Assembly: GCF_007829335.1 (NCBI RefSeq)
Contig: NZ_VIWO01000003.1
Span: 558,001-622,000 of the forward strand
Direction: 5' to 3'
Length of the DNA: 64,000 bases
Source of the DNA: Chitinophaga polysaccharea
GTDB lineage: Bacteria; Bacteroidota; Bacteroidia; Chitinophagales; Chitinophagaceae
Shown here: positions 45,532 through 53,658 of the stretch, piece by piece
Numbering within the stretch: the first letter of the stretch is position 1
How the letters are laid out: the number at the start of each line of letters is the position of its first letter
Position numbers and translations under genes: made by a program
Notes under the pieces: model-generated
Database searches by the model: none
The model's input: the letters and a program-made list of their open reading frames with translations, nothing else
Told to the model about the DNA's origin: nothing

Positions 45532-45912
45532 ATGAAGATGAAATTACCAGAAGGACACCAGCAAGTAATTCCTTATCTCGTGATAAGAAATGCGGAACAA
45601 TTTTATGGATTTGCACAACAAGCCTTTGGCGCCGTTGAAAAGATGCGGGTATATGACGAGGAAACCAAGGTGTTTAAGCATGGAGAAATATCCATCGGTG
45701 GCAGTGTGATTATGTTTGGCCAAACCAATGACAATTGGGGGACCCAGAATGCCGGCCTGTTTATTTACGTAGAAAATGCGGATGACAGTTATCAGAAATC
45801 CATCGACGCGGGGGCAAAGGAAGTGTTGCCTTTGTCGGACCAGAGTTATGGACGTACCTGCGGTGTGGAAGATCCATTTGGCAATACCTGGTGGATTACG
45901 TCTGTGCAGTAA
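45532..45912 (+). CDS. VOC (glyoxalase/PhnB-like) protein
   Basis: 126 residues, one vicinal-oxygen-chelate fold: IPYLVIRNAEQFYGFAQQAFGAVEKMR at the start, then a VEDPFGNTWWI segment at the end. PhnB/YdhR-like VOC proteins are usually single-domain, and this length fits. Metal ligands cannot be assigned with confidence. Function unknown. It stands alone after the AraC gene with a 71-bp gap. ATGs at residues 1 and 3 are both possible starts. Confidence 0.88.
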   Translation: MKMKLPEGHQQVIPYLVIRNAEQFYGFAQQAFGAVEKMRVYDEETKVFKHGEISIGGSVIMFGQTNDNWGTQNAGLFIYVENADDSYQKSIDAGAKEVLPLSDQSYGRTCGVEDPFGNTWWITSVQ

Positions 45913-45993
45913 ACCTTTTCCTGGTCATTAACTGAATACCTCCTAACGAGCTGTAATTATCCGTATCTTCAGTATAGATCAATTCAGTTGCAA

Positions 45994-46593
45994 ATGTTGT
46001 CTTCGATAATCGCCCAATTGAAAAAGGTAGAGCATGGTTTTAAGCATATCACGGAAGCGGGAGATGAGCTGATGAAGAATCAGCAAGCCAACCATTTCAA
46101 CCTCGCTGTTACCTTATTGTCGGGAGAAAGCTACCAGGAACGGATGCTGGGCACCTACCTGCTGGGACTACTGGCGCCTGAAAACAGGGAGGCCCTGCAA
46201 CTGTTGGAAACAAAAGTAGCGGCAGATAATAACTGGCGGGTACAGGAAATGCTGGCCAAGGCGATCGATCATTATTGCCAGGCAAAAGGGTATGAAAAAT
46301 CGTTGCCGGATATCCGACGCTGGCTGCAAAGTTCCGCTGCCAATGTAAACCGGGCCGTGGTAGAAGGGCTGCGGGTCTGGACCCGGCGCCCCTATTTCAA
46401 AGATCATCCCGAGGTGGCCATTGGTCTGATCAGCCCATTAAAGTCAAAAGAAAGCGAGTATCTGCGAAAATCGGTGGGTAATGCGTTACGGGATATCAGC
46501 AGGAAAAATGCGGCGCTGGTACAGCAGGAAACAGCTACCTGGGAATTGGGTGATCCTGTTATTGCGTTTGTGTATAAGCTCATCGTAAAATAA
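45994..46593 (+). CDS. HEAT-repeat/AlkD-like DNA alkylation repair family protein
   Basis: 199 residues from the ATG at 45994 (a TTG two codons earlier is less likely). All-helical with HEAT-like repeats: LLSGESYQERMLGTYLLGLLAPENREALQLLE, NWRVQEMLAKAIDHYCQ, NVNRAVVEGLRVWTRRPYF and YLRKSVGNALRDISRKN. The pattern fits DNA alkylation repair proteins such as AlkD, which bind DNA with these helices. Whether it has glycosylase activity cannot be judged. It ends inside the following hairpin terminator. Confidence 0.82.
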   Translation: MLSSIIAQLKKVEHGFKHITEAGDELMKNQQANHFNLAVTLLSGESYQERMLGTYLLGLLAPENREALQLLETKVAADNNWRVQEMLAKAIDHYCQAKGYEKSLPDIRRWLQSSAANVNRAVVEGLRVWTRRPYFKDHPEVAIGLISPLKSKESEYLRKSVGNALRDISRKNAALVQQETATWELGDPVIAFVYKLIVK

Positions 46594-46638
46594 AACACCG
46601 GTTCATTGAAGCTAACAGCATTCAATGAACCGGTGTTT
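46593..46638. terminator. bidirectional terminator hairpin
   Basis: Perfect 18-bp arms (46593-46610 and 46621-46638) around a 10-nt loop. The left arm starts on the last base of the AlkD-like stop codon. It separates convergent genes. Confidence 0.85.
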
Positions 46639-46654
46639 CCGGGAAATGGTGTCA

Positions 46655-47884
46655 CTATTCCCAGTATTTTTCTCCCTTCTTCATTTTCTCCAGGGTAGTT
46701 TCATAATTCTTTCTCTCTTCGCCGCCAGCCTTATTCATGGCTTTTTCTTCCCAGGCCAGGGCGTCACTTTTTTTACCGGCTTTGTACAGCAGGTTGGCGT
46801 AGGTATCCATGAAAGCTGGGATTTCCTTGTCTTTGAAAGAACGTTTGCTCCATTCGAGCGCCTGTTCTATGCACTGCATATCGTTGCATTTTTCGAAGAC
46901 GGTCCATGCAAATTCATTCAGGGACTGTGGATCTGCTTTGTGGCCATATTTTTTCATATAGGCCACAATGTTAGCCACCGCGTTGTTGGCATCTTTTACA
47001 TAGCTGTAGTACTGGATTTTTGTTTTCAGGATCAGTTCTTCCGCAATAGATGGATATTTGGCTTTCACACTTTTTTCTACGCTTTCCCAGTCCGGTGCGC
47101 TCTTGTCTTTCTTCATCAGCTGGGGATATACATCTTCTTTGGCGGCAATTTCCATCACTTTGTTTTCAGCTACATCTTTGCCCAGTGCTTTATTTACTTT
47201 ATCGGCGTGGTGCAGGAACACATCAAAGCCCGGATCTTTGCTGGATTGGGTGAATTTGCCCAGGAATTCCAGGTTAACAGGTGTGTACAGGTCTTTCTGC
47301 TGTGCCAGGTATTCTTTGGCAATTTTACCGGCATTTTCCATGTCGTATTTTTCCTGTGCCAGGTAGGCCAGTTTACGAAGGAAAGCGGTGTCTTTCTGAC
47401 CCTGGGTGTATTTATCCAGCTGGGTATAATATTGCTGGGCAGGGTCCAGGGAGGCGGTAAAACGGTTGATGAACTGGTCGGCTTCACTGCCTCCTACCTG
47501 GCGGTCTACAATGCGGCCATCGGGCGCAAATACCAGGAAGGTAGGATAGGCGCGAACGCTGTACTCTTTTTCAATCTGTTGCGCATCGGCGTACCATTGT
47601 TTTACTTCCTCATTGTCTTTCGCGGTTTGGTCCATCTGCACCTTTACGCTGACATACTTATCATTCATAAAGTTGCCGACTTTTTCCTGTGGGAAAATCT
47701 GTGCAGACATCATCTTACAGGGACCGCACCAGGTAGTGAAGCAATCCATGAAGATGTACTTGTTTTCCGCTTTGGCTTTGGCTTTCACTTCCGCCCAGGT
47801 ACTGCCATGTTCAAAATGGATGCCCTTCTCTTGCGCAAACGCCATCATGGGCGCGAGGATGGTTAACAGAAATAATTTTTTCAT
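46655..47884 (-). CDS. secreted thioredoxin-fold protein
   Basis: 409 residues from the ATG at 47884, which gives the signal peptide MKKLFLLTILAPMMAFAQ; a start at 48046 adds 54 residues without signal features. Thioredoxin domain at about 20-135 with the redox motif WCGPC (Cys53, Cys56) and FPQEKVGNFMNDKYVSVKV. The remaining ~270 residues are helical and Lys/Glu-rich (AKYPSIAEELILKTK, YMKKYGHKADP), possibly TPR-like repeats. The probable role is disulphide reduction in the periplasm, as in the TlpA/DsbE-type groups. Confidence 0.9.
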   Translation of the reverse strand: MKKLFLLTILAPMMAFAQEKGIHFEHGSTWAEVKAKAKAENKYIFMDCFTTWCGPCKMMSAQIFPQEKVGNFMNDKYVSVKVQMDQTAKDNEEVKQWYADAQQIEKEYSVRAYPTFLVFAPDGRIVDRQVGGSEADQFINRFTASLDPAQQYYTQLDKYTQGQKDTAFLRKLAYLAQEKYDMENAGKIAKEYLAQQKDLYTPVNLEFLGKFTQSSKDPGFDVFLHHADKVNKALGKDVAENKVMEIAAKEDVYPQLMKKDKSAPDWESVEKSVKAKYPSIAEELILKTKIQYYSYVKDANNAVANIVAYMKKYGHKADPQSLNEFAWTVFEKCNDMQCIEQALEWSKRSFKDKEIPAFMDTYANLLYKAGKKSDALAWEEKAMNKAGGEERKNYETTLEKMKKGEKYWE

Positions 47885-48070
47885 GCTAATATGATTTTGG
47901 TGGTTTTGATTGTTTGCTAATTTAACGTAGTTCACCGGGGCGCCAGGAGAATTTATTTGACATGATAAGTTGATAAAAAGAGAGGCATACCAAGTGAACT
48001 GCCGGTGTAACTTTTCTATTATTTCCTGCGTCCTACGGGCAACCATTCTAACATATAAACGCTTTTATGT

Positions 48071-48196
48071 ATGAACTGTTTTGCTACCTGCCTGGTGTTG
48101 TCGGCAGTTTACCTGGCCGGATGTAAAAAAGATAATGCCCCCTCCGCGCCGGGTCCTTTTGCGCAGTATCATTTTGAAAAGATACCCTGGTGCTGA
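48071..48196 (+). pseudogene. small lipoprotein or remnant of one
   Basis: 41 codons: MNCFATCLVLSAVYLAGCKK with a lipobox ending at Cys18, then a short polar tail and a TGA. It has a good lipoprotein signal but no mature domain, so it is either a tiny lipoprotein or the 5' relic of a truncated gene. A terminator follows at 48289. Nothing homologous is evident downstream in any frame. Confidence 0.35.
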
Positions 48197-48288
48197 CCCC
48201 TTTGAAGGTAGGGAGTCTACCTCTTATGCTATATGGGAAGTTAAGTATATATGCATGGGCCATTAGTATAATGACATCCACTATGAGG

Positions 48289-48324
48289 GCGGCTCCCGGT
48301 ATAACGGGGAGCCGCTCTTTTTTT
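48289..48324 (+). terminator. intrinsic terminator
   Basis: GCGGCTCCC and GGGAGCCGC form a 9-bp stem, 9-nt loop, followed by TCTTTTTTT. It probably ends a transcript from the short lipoprotein-like ORF upstream. Confidence 0.7.
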
Positions 48325-48385
48325 GTGCCTGTTTTTCGTAGCGTAATTAAATTGTATTAAATTGTTATGGGTTAAAACTGTGACC

Positions 48386-49312
48386 ATGGCCGGAAAACAT
48401 TATGTACAACCAGTAGCGCTGACTCCCCACAAACATCTGCAGCAACTGGTGGAAAACAGGCGCGTATTCAATTTAAAGAACTGTGAACTAAACATCTATG
48501 AAAGTTATGAACAAGCATGGCGGGTCCCCCTTACCTTCAACAATTTCGTAATCACTACCATGGTACAGGGCAAGAAGATCATGCATCTTTTCGATCAGCC
48601 GGCCTTTGATTATCGCCCCGGCGAAACCGTGATTGTACCGGCCAACGAAACGATGGTGATCGATTTCCCCGAAGCCACCATGAACAATCCTACCCAATGT
48701 ATGGCGCTGGCCGTAGATGCGGCTTATATCGGTAAAACACTGGATTACCTGAACGAGTACCACAACAGCGAACGAACAGAAACCAAAGACTGGCATCTGC
48801 AGTTTAACCAGTATCATTTCAATAACGACCCGGATACCGCTGCCCTGATAGATAAATTAATGCGGGTGTGCTCCAGTCCCGACCGGGCCAGGGATATATA
48901 TGCCGACCTGGGTGTGAAAGAATTGCTGATCCGTATTATCCAGCAGGATCATTTGGGTATGATTGCGCGGGAAAGTAATACCAACAGCAACAGCAGCCGT
49001 TTGCATTATGTACTGCACTATATACACGAACACCTGACGGAAAATATTTCCGTAGATGTATTGTGTCACAAAGCTTGCCTGAGCCGGAATGTATTTTTCA
49101 AATGGTTCAGGGAACAATTCGGCATTACGCCGTTGCAATACATTAACCGTGAGCGGCTCAAGCTGGCCAAGCAACTGCTGGCCGACCGGAACAAAACGGT
49201 GAGCGAAGTAGGACTGCTATGCGGCTTCAATGATACCAACTACTTTATCCGGTTGTTCAAGAGCTCGGAAGGTGTTACGCCAGGTACATATCAACTGGTT
49301 TGCACTGAATAA
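48386..49312 (+). CDS. AraC-family transcriptional regulator
   Basis: 308 residues from the ATG at 48386; a TTG at 48362 is less likely. N-terminal cupin-like sensor domain (FDYRPGETVIVPANETMVIDFPEA). C-terminal AraC DNA-binding domain with two helix-turn-helix units (ISVDVLCHKACLSRNVFFKWFREQFGITPLQYI and VSEVGLLCGFNDTNYFIRLFKSSEGVTPGTY). It is convergent with the EamA exporter gene, 15 bp apart, with no hairpin between. Its target is unknown. Confidence 0.93.
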   Translation: MAGKHYVQPVALTPHKHLQQLVENRRVFNLKNCELNIYESYEQAWRVPLTFNNFVITTMVQGKKIMHLFDQPAFDYRPGETVIVPANETMVIDFPEATMNNPTQCMALAVDAAYIGKTLDYLNEYHNSERTETKDWHLQFNQYHFNNDPDTAALIDKLMRVCSSPDRARDIYADLGVKELLIRIIQQDHLGMIARESNTNSNSSRLHYVLHYIHEHLTENISVDVLCHKACLSRNVFFKWFREQFGITPLQYINRERLKLAKQLLADRNKTVSEVGLLCGFNDTNYFIRLFKSSEGVTPGTYQLVCTE

Positions 49313-49327
49313 TGCAAGAATATTTTT

Positions 49328-50266
49328 TCAGACCTGGTACACTTTGTTATCTTTTTTGAGATCAACCTTTGCCGGTTGTTTTTTCCTGGCCAGCAAAAAT
49401 ATGGTGGAGATAATGCATATACTACCTAGCCAGTCCATAACGGTAAACGGCACATTCAACCACATCAGGGAAAACAGCGCGGCTGAAAGCGGTTCTGCAG
49501 AAGCCAGCAGGCTGGTGGTTTGCGGCCCGATGAGTTTAACGGCCGTGAGGTAAGCGTAAAATGCTACCAGGCAACCCAGCAAAATAATGAATGCGGTGAA
49601 CGCCAGCGTATAAATATCCCACTCCCCGGAAATGTTCCAGGGAGCATGGGTGCATCCCAGCAGTGCGCCTCCGATGATCATTGCCCAGCCAATAATGACA
49701 GGTGTTTGATAACGGGTAAGTAGCCTGGCAGGATAGATGCTGTAGAATGCCATGCTTACCGCCGATCCCAGTCCCCATGCCAATGCCTGGCCGGAAATGG
49801 ATAAGCTGTCGGTTTTCCCATGTGTGACCATCAGGAAAGTACCTGCTACGGCCAGCACAATTGCCAGGTATTCCAGGGGTGTGGGCCACTTACGGGAATG
49901 CCAGGCCATATACACAGCGATCATCACGGGGCCGGAGTATTGTAATACAGTAGCAGTAGGGGCGTTGGAATGTTTAATGGCCGCAAAAAAAGTGTATTGT
50001 ACGGCCAGCATACCCAGGATACTGAATACCAGCAGCTGCGTGGCCGACTTTTTATCCTGCCAGATCGCAAACACTTCCAAAGGATGCTGGCGCATGGCTA
50101 TCAGCAACAACAGGATACCGGCCACCAGCAATCTTACAGTCACCAGCCACTCGGTATTGATGTTGCGGTACATAAAGAGGAATTGCCCGCAGGTACCGGA
50201 TATTCCCCACAATATTGCTGCCGTAAGCGCCAGGATAATACCCCGCCATGTAGTCTTTTGTTTCAT
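49328..50266 (-). CDS. EamA-family (DMT superfamily) transporter
   Basis: 312 residues, about ten membrane helices in two five-helix EamA halves. Starts with KTTWRGIILALTAAILWGISGTCGQFLF, a typical first helix; the second half contains LLASAEPLSAALFSLMWLNVPFTVMDWLGSICII, the characteristic final EamA block. Related proteins (RhaT, YedA, PecM) export amino acids, sugars or purines. Substrate unknown. The upstream gap holds a 12-bp palindrome (50302-50313). Confidence 0.93.
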   Translation of the reverse strand: MKQKTTWRGIILALTAAILWGISGTCGQFLFMYRNINTEWLVTVRLLVAGILLLLIAMRQHPLEVFAIWQDKKSATQLLVFSILGMLAVQYTFFAAIKHSNAPTATVLQYSGPVMIAVYMAWHSRKWPTPLEYLAIVLAVAGTFLMVTHGKTDSLSISGQALAWGLGSAVSMAFYSIYPARLLTRYQTPVIIGWAMIIGGALLGCTHAPWNISGEWDIYTLAFTAFIILLGCLVAFYAYLTAVKLIGPQTTSLLASAEPLSAALFSLMWLNVPFTVMDWLGSICIISTIFLLARKKQPAKVDLKKDNKVYQV

Positions 50267-50301
50267 ATATACTTTCCGGTGAGATAAGGGATCAACGGGT
50301 A

Positions 50302-50313
50302 TGCAAATTTGCA
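50302..50313. promoter_or_regulatory. perfect 12-bp palindrome before the EamA gene
   Basis: TGCAAATTTGCA is self-complementary and lies 36 bp upstream of the EamA start on the minus strand. It could be an operator, but an A/T-rich palindrome of this length can also occur by chance. Confidence 0.2.
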
Positions 50314-50357
50314 GATATTATGGGAAATTATCTCCTGGTGGCTGAGGTGCTTTGGGG

Positions 50358-52835
50358 TTATTTACCGGGAACGGCCGACATAAAAACCTGGAGGTAGTTT
50401 TTTACATAGCGGTTATATACCACTGATTTCCCGTGGTGCAACCAGGTAACGGCGCCGGTGAGTGGTGCTTCGCTGTTGTTCTTTGTCAGCTGCCAGCTCC
50501 GCTGGGTAGCAGGTTGAGTAATAAACACGGTGTTGTTGGCGATATAGGCGAGGCGGCTGCCATCGGGACTAAAATTAAAGCCGCCCTGGATATTAAACCG
50601 GTGGAAGGTGAGTTGCTGAACGGCGCCGCCATTGGGGGATACGGCAAATATATTGATAAAGCCGGCGGTGTCTTTAGCGAGGAAAGCAATCAGGTTGCCG
50701 TCGGGCGTAGTGCGTAGCCAGTGCCGTGGTCCCTCTATGCCATTTGCGGTGAAGGTGATTCGTCGTTGCCGCACGCCGGCGGGTACGCCCGGTGGCTTAT
50801 TGGCTGTGCCTTCCAGTGGTTGCCCGGCAACAGCAGTCGTCAACTCATCGGGCAGATCTGCTACAAATACTTCCGTCTTCGCCTGGTTATTTTTATCTCT
50901 CACATTGCCCTGGAAGGCAATGGCTCTTCGCTGGCGGCTGCCATCCGGGCGTATATAGCCGTTGGCGCCTATCCAGCTTTCATCAAATGCTTTGTCTATT
51001 TCATCGCTCCCGGGTTTGGGCACCGGTGTAACAGCAGTTACGACAACTGCGAACATGGCGCCGCTGTTATTCTCTGTGGTATCGCTTACGGAAACGGTTA
51101 CCGGCCCGGGAAACATTACGCCCACCGTGCGCAGGTCTTTTACCGTGGGATCGGATTTACTTAATGTTTCCATCACGTAGTCATTATATGTAAAGCTGAT
51201 CCACTGCCCGTCGCCGCTCCATGTATGCGCATGTGTACCGCCGCGTAAGGCGCCACGGGTGAATGGCGGCGTGATATTCCGGGCATCCATAAACAGGGGG
51301 CGGAAGGGCGCATCGATATCTACGGCTACGCCTGTACGACGACTTACACTATACGGATGATCTTTATCTGCATCACGGATCCCGTGGAGGAACAGGACCC
51401 TGTTCTTCACCGGGGAGAAAGTGGCAGCGCCCACCCCCGGCCCGAAATCCGTTTGGTGGGAAGTGCGGTATAATTCTCTTATTTCTTTTGTGCAGACGTT
51501 TACCATGGCGATGCCTCCCGTGGCTGCGATCAGCGTATCGTAGTTACGGGTATCATATACTATCCAGTTATCATCAGGAGAAACGCATTGGGTGCTATTG
51601 AGGGTGTGGCCCCCGGCGGTATAGGTGAGTTGTACGGTGGTCGGTTGTTTTTCCGGCAGGAGTGACTCATAGGCTTTACTGGTTTTGAAGTGCCTGAAAT
51701 CATGGATCCTGTGAAAGGTCAGGTAATTGGCGTTGTGCTGATTGTCGGCCCCGCCATTAGCGTCGTCGTAAGCTGTTCGCGATACCGCTATGATGTCATT
51801 TCCATCAAACTGAAAATCCATATACTGGAAGCCGTGTTTTACTACATCGTCGTGATGCAATACGATTCCTTTTATCTGCCAATGGTACAGATCCGATGAA
51901 TAGAGCAGTGCCTGGGTATTCCTTGTTCTTTCCGGGTTGCCGCCTTTGTCTTTTTCCGGAACGTAATTGGTGAGCGACCAATACAGCCTGCTTTTGGAAT
52001 CATACCTAACCGCGAATTTTTTACAGCCTCCTGGGAAATCGATAAAGCCGGTTTCCGGGTGGAAGGAAGCTGTTTTGCCATCGCGGCTGATATCGATGAT
52101 GGCTGCTTTTTCGTTACCATTAACGCGGTAGTCGGTTCTGAGCATCATCACCATATGTCCGTCGGGGGCCGGCACTGCGTTGCTTTCGAGCCAGCCGCCG
52201 AATTGTCCGTTCAGGTAGCTGGCGTTATATCCCAGCACATTGCTGGTAGTCCAGTTGCGGGCGTCGAGGTAGTTGCACCCAAGAGGGGCCGACATGATAA
52301 ATGACCGGAAGTGCTTACCCCATCCGCCGCCGCCGTTTACATCTTCCATGCCTTTCCAGATACGGCCGTTGGCTACGACTACCGGGGTTGGCGCGCAATG
52401 ATGCCGCCCTTTCAGCAGCCTGCCGGTGGTATCATTTTCCGGGTTGCTCCAGGTATGGCCCCCATCGGTCGATTGCCGGATCACCACATCACCGCCTTCT
52501 TTTTCCGGGCCTAGCAGGTATAGCGTATTTTTTTCGGCAAACAGCTGCGACCAGGTCTGCCCGTGGATTTGGCCTACTTGCTGCCAGCTTTTACCCTTGT
52601 TGCGCGAGGCAAACACATGCACGGTATTGGGCTGATTTTTCAGAGCGGGGCCAAAAAATTCATGGGAAGCAATGTAAGTGCCGTTCTGCAGTGTACAGAT
52701 GCTGGGAGAGCCAATGTACAGGCTGTCGGCCGCAGGCCGGTGATTGATAACAGTGCCGGGAACCTGCGCCTTGCTGTCAGCCTGACAAAGGGTAATACTG
52801 ACCATCAGGCCCAGGTATATTTTATGTAAAAGCAT
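50358..52835 (-). CDS. sialidase-like beta-propeller fused to a DUF3748 (YidR-like) beta-propeller
   Basis: 825 residues with a signal peptide (1-23, ends DSKAQ). Residues ~30-395 are sialidase/BNR-like: VFASRNKGKSWQQVG and STDGGHTWSNP are Asp-box repeats, and RHHCAPTPVVVANGRIW and the later WSLTNYVPEKDKGG segment give a six-bladed propeller pattern. Residues ~400-825 match DUF3748 (E. coli YidR) with TolB-like WD40 blades (LTYTAGGHTLNSTQCVSPDDNWIVYDTRN, FTRGALRGGTHAHTWSGDGQWISFTYNDY, FNFSPDGSRLAYIAN). The catalytic Arg triad and Tyr/Glu pair of real sialidases are not certain here. Carbohydrate binding or hydrolysis in the periplasm or at the surface is inference. Confidence 0.8.
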   Translation of the reverse strand: MLLHKIYLGLMVSITLCQADSKAQVPGTVINHRPAADSLYIGSPSICTLQNGTYIASHEFFGPALKNQPNTVHVFASRNKGKSWQQVGQIHGQTWSQLFAEKNTLYLLGPEKEGGDVVIRQSTDGGHTWSNPENDTTGRLLKGRHHCAPTPVVVANGRIWKGMEDVNGGGGWGKHFRSFIMSAPLGCNYLDARNWTTSNVLGYNASYLNGQFGGWLESNAVPAPDGHMVMMLRTDYRVNGNEKAAIIDISRDGKTASFHPETGFIDFPGGCKKFAVRYDSKSRLYWSLTNYVPEKDKGGNPERTRNTQALLYSSDLYHWQIKGIVLHHDDVVKHGFQYMDFQFDGNDIIAVSRTAYDDANGGADNQHNANYLTFHRIHDFRHFKTSKAYESLLPEKQPTTVQLTYTAGGHTLNSTQCVSPDDNWIVYDTRNYDTLIAATGGIAMVNVCTKEIRELYRTSHQTDFGPGVGAATFSPVKNRVLFLHGIRDADKDHPYSVSRRTGVAVDIDAPFRPLFMDARNITPPFTRGALRGGTHAHTWSGDGQWISFTYNDYVMETLSKSDPTVKDLRTVGVMFPGPVTVSVSDTTENNSGAMFAVVVTAVTPVPKPGSDEIDKAFDESWIGANGYIRPDGSRQRRAIAFQGNVRDKNNQAKTEVFVADLPDELTTAVAGQPLEGTANKPPGVPAGVRQRRITFTANGIEGPRHWLRTTPDGNLIAFLAKDTAGFINIFAVSPNGGAVQQLTFHRFNIQGGFNFSPDGSRLAYIANNTVFITQPATQRSWQLTKNNSEAPLTGAVTWLHHGKSVVYNRYVKNYLQVFMSAVPGK

Positions 52836-53028
52836 GCTGTCATTCAGTTAAGCGTAGGGACTACGTGGATAATCTTTGAAAAATAAGAAAATCGGGGGAA
52901 CCTTACAACAGCCTAAGGGCTAATAATGGTATAAATCGCCTCCTAATTGTCGTGATTATACCCGCTCTATGATGAGTAGTCTACAGATATTTGTAACAGC
53001 AACAAGATCACTTTTAAAAACGATTGCT

Positions 53029-53592
53029 ATGCGAAAATTAAAGTTACAAATGCAAATGACTATTGATGGTTTTGTAGCAGGGCCGAATGGAGAGCAGGAC
53101 TGGGTATGGCTGGCGGGGCCAGATGAAGTTGGTTTCAGGGAAATCATTGCGCTGGCCGACAGCAGTGATACCATTTTGCTGGGGCGCAAAATGACCCGTG
53201 AATTCATTGATCATTGGGAGCATATGGTAGATCACCAGCCAGATCATCCCGCACAGCCTTTGGCACAGCTCATTGTAAATATGCGTAAGATTACTTTTAG
53301 TCATACCGAAACAGCGATTACCGGCAGAAACCTGGAGGTGGAAAATGGGGACCTGGCTACAGCTGTACAGGCGCTGAAAAAAGAACCAGGTAAGGATATC
53401 CTGGTGTACGGCGGCGCCGGTTTCGTGAGGTCGCTGATTGATCATGACCTGGTGGATGAATATTATATCATCAGTAATCCGGTTGCTATCGGTAGCGGGC
53501 TTAGCATTTTTAATGAAATGAAGGTGTTGAAATTAGAGCGCTCCATCCCCTTTAAAAATGGGAAAGTACTCAACAAATACCTGCCGGCGTAG
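53029..53592 (+). CDS. dihydrofolate reductase-fold (RibD C-terminal) family protein
   Basis: 187 residues from the ATG at 53029, where the fold begins (MRKLKLQMQMTIDGFVAGPNGEQDW); an in-frame ATG at 52969 adds 20 residues. The ILLGRKMTREFIDHWEHM segment and KDILVYGGAGFVRSLIDHDLVDEYYIISNPVAIGSG are typical of the small RibD_C/YyaP-type reductases. Presumably NADPH-dependent, but the substrate is unknown. The gap before it (52836-53028) contains only A/T-rich sequence; the MarR-GNAT gene follows 66 bp later. Confidence 0.9.
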   Translation: MRKLKLQMQMTIDGFVAGPNGEQDWVWLAGPDEVGFREIIALADSSDTILLGRKMTREFIDHWEHMVDHQPDHPAQPLAQLIVNMRKITFSHTETAITGRNLEVENGDLATAVQALKKEPGKDILVYGGAGFVRSLIDHDLVDEYYIISNPVAIGSGLSIFNEMKVLKLERSIPFKNGKVLNKYLPA

Positions 53593-53599
53593 GGTAATT

Positions 53600-53631
53600 T
53601 TTGCCTGTTCCAAACGATTTAATTATATTTA
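53600..53631 (+). promoter_or_regulatory. Bacteroidota-type promoter of the MarR-GNAT gene
   Basis: A TTTG box at 53600-53603 and TATATTTA at 53624-53631 (7 of 8 to TAnnTTTG) are separated by 20 bp. This spacing is close to the usual -33/-7 spacing. The -7 end overlaps the palindrome at 53629-53648. Confidence 0.5.
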
Positions 53632-53648
53632 CGTAATTAATTACGTAA
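53629..53648. promoter_or_regulatory. perfect 20-bp palindrome, likely MarR operator
   Basis: TTACGTAATTAATTACGTAA is fully self-complementary. It starts at the -7 element and ends 10 bp before the ATG of the MarR-GNAT gene. MarR dimers bind such 16-20 bp A/T-rich palindromes, so autoregulation is the natural reading. Confidence 0.6.
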
Positions 53649-53658
53649 TCTGATTCGT

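Noticed and set aside
46625..47866. Open reading frame of 413 codons opposite the thioredoxin-fold gene
   Set aside because: It is Phe-rich, as expected from the reverse strand of a Lys/Glu-rich protein. The gene on the other strand has a signal peptide and WCGPC motif.
48081..48266. 61-codon open frame overlapping the short lipoprotein-like ORF
   Set aside because: The other frame has a true lipobox; this one has no motif.
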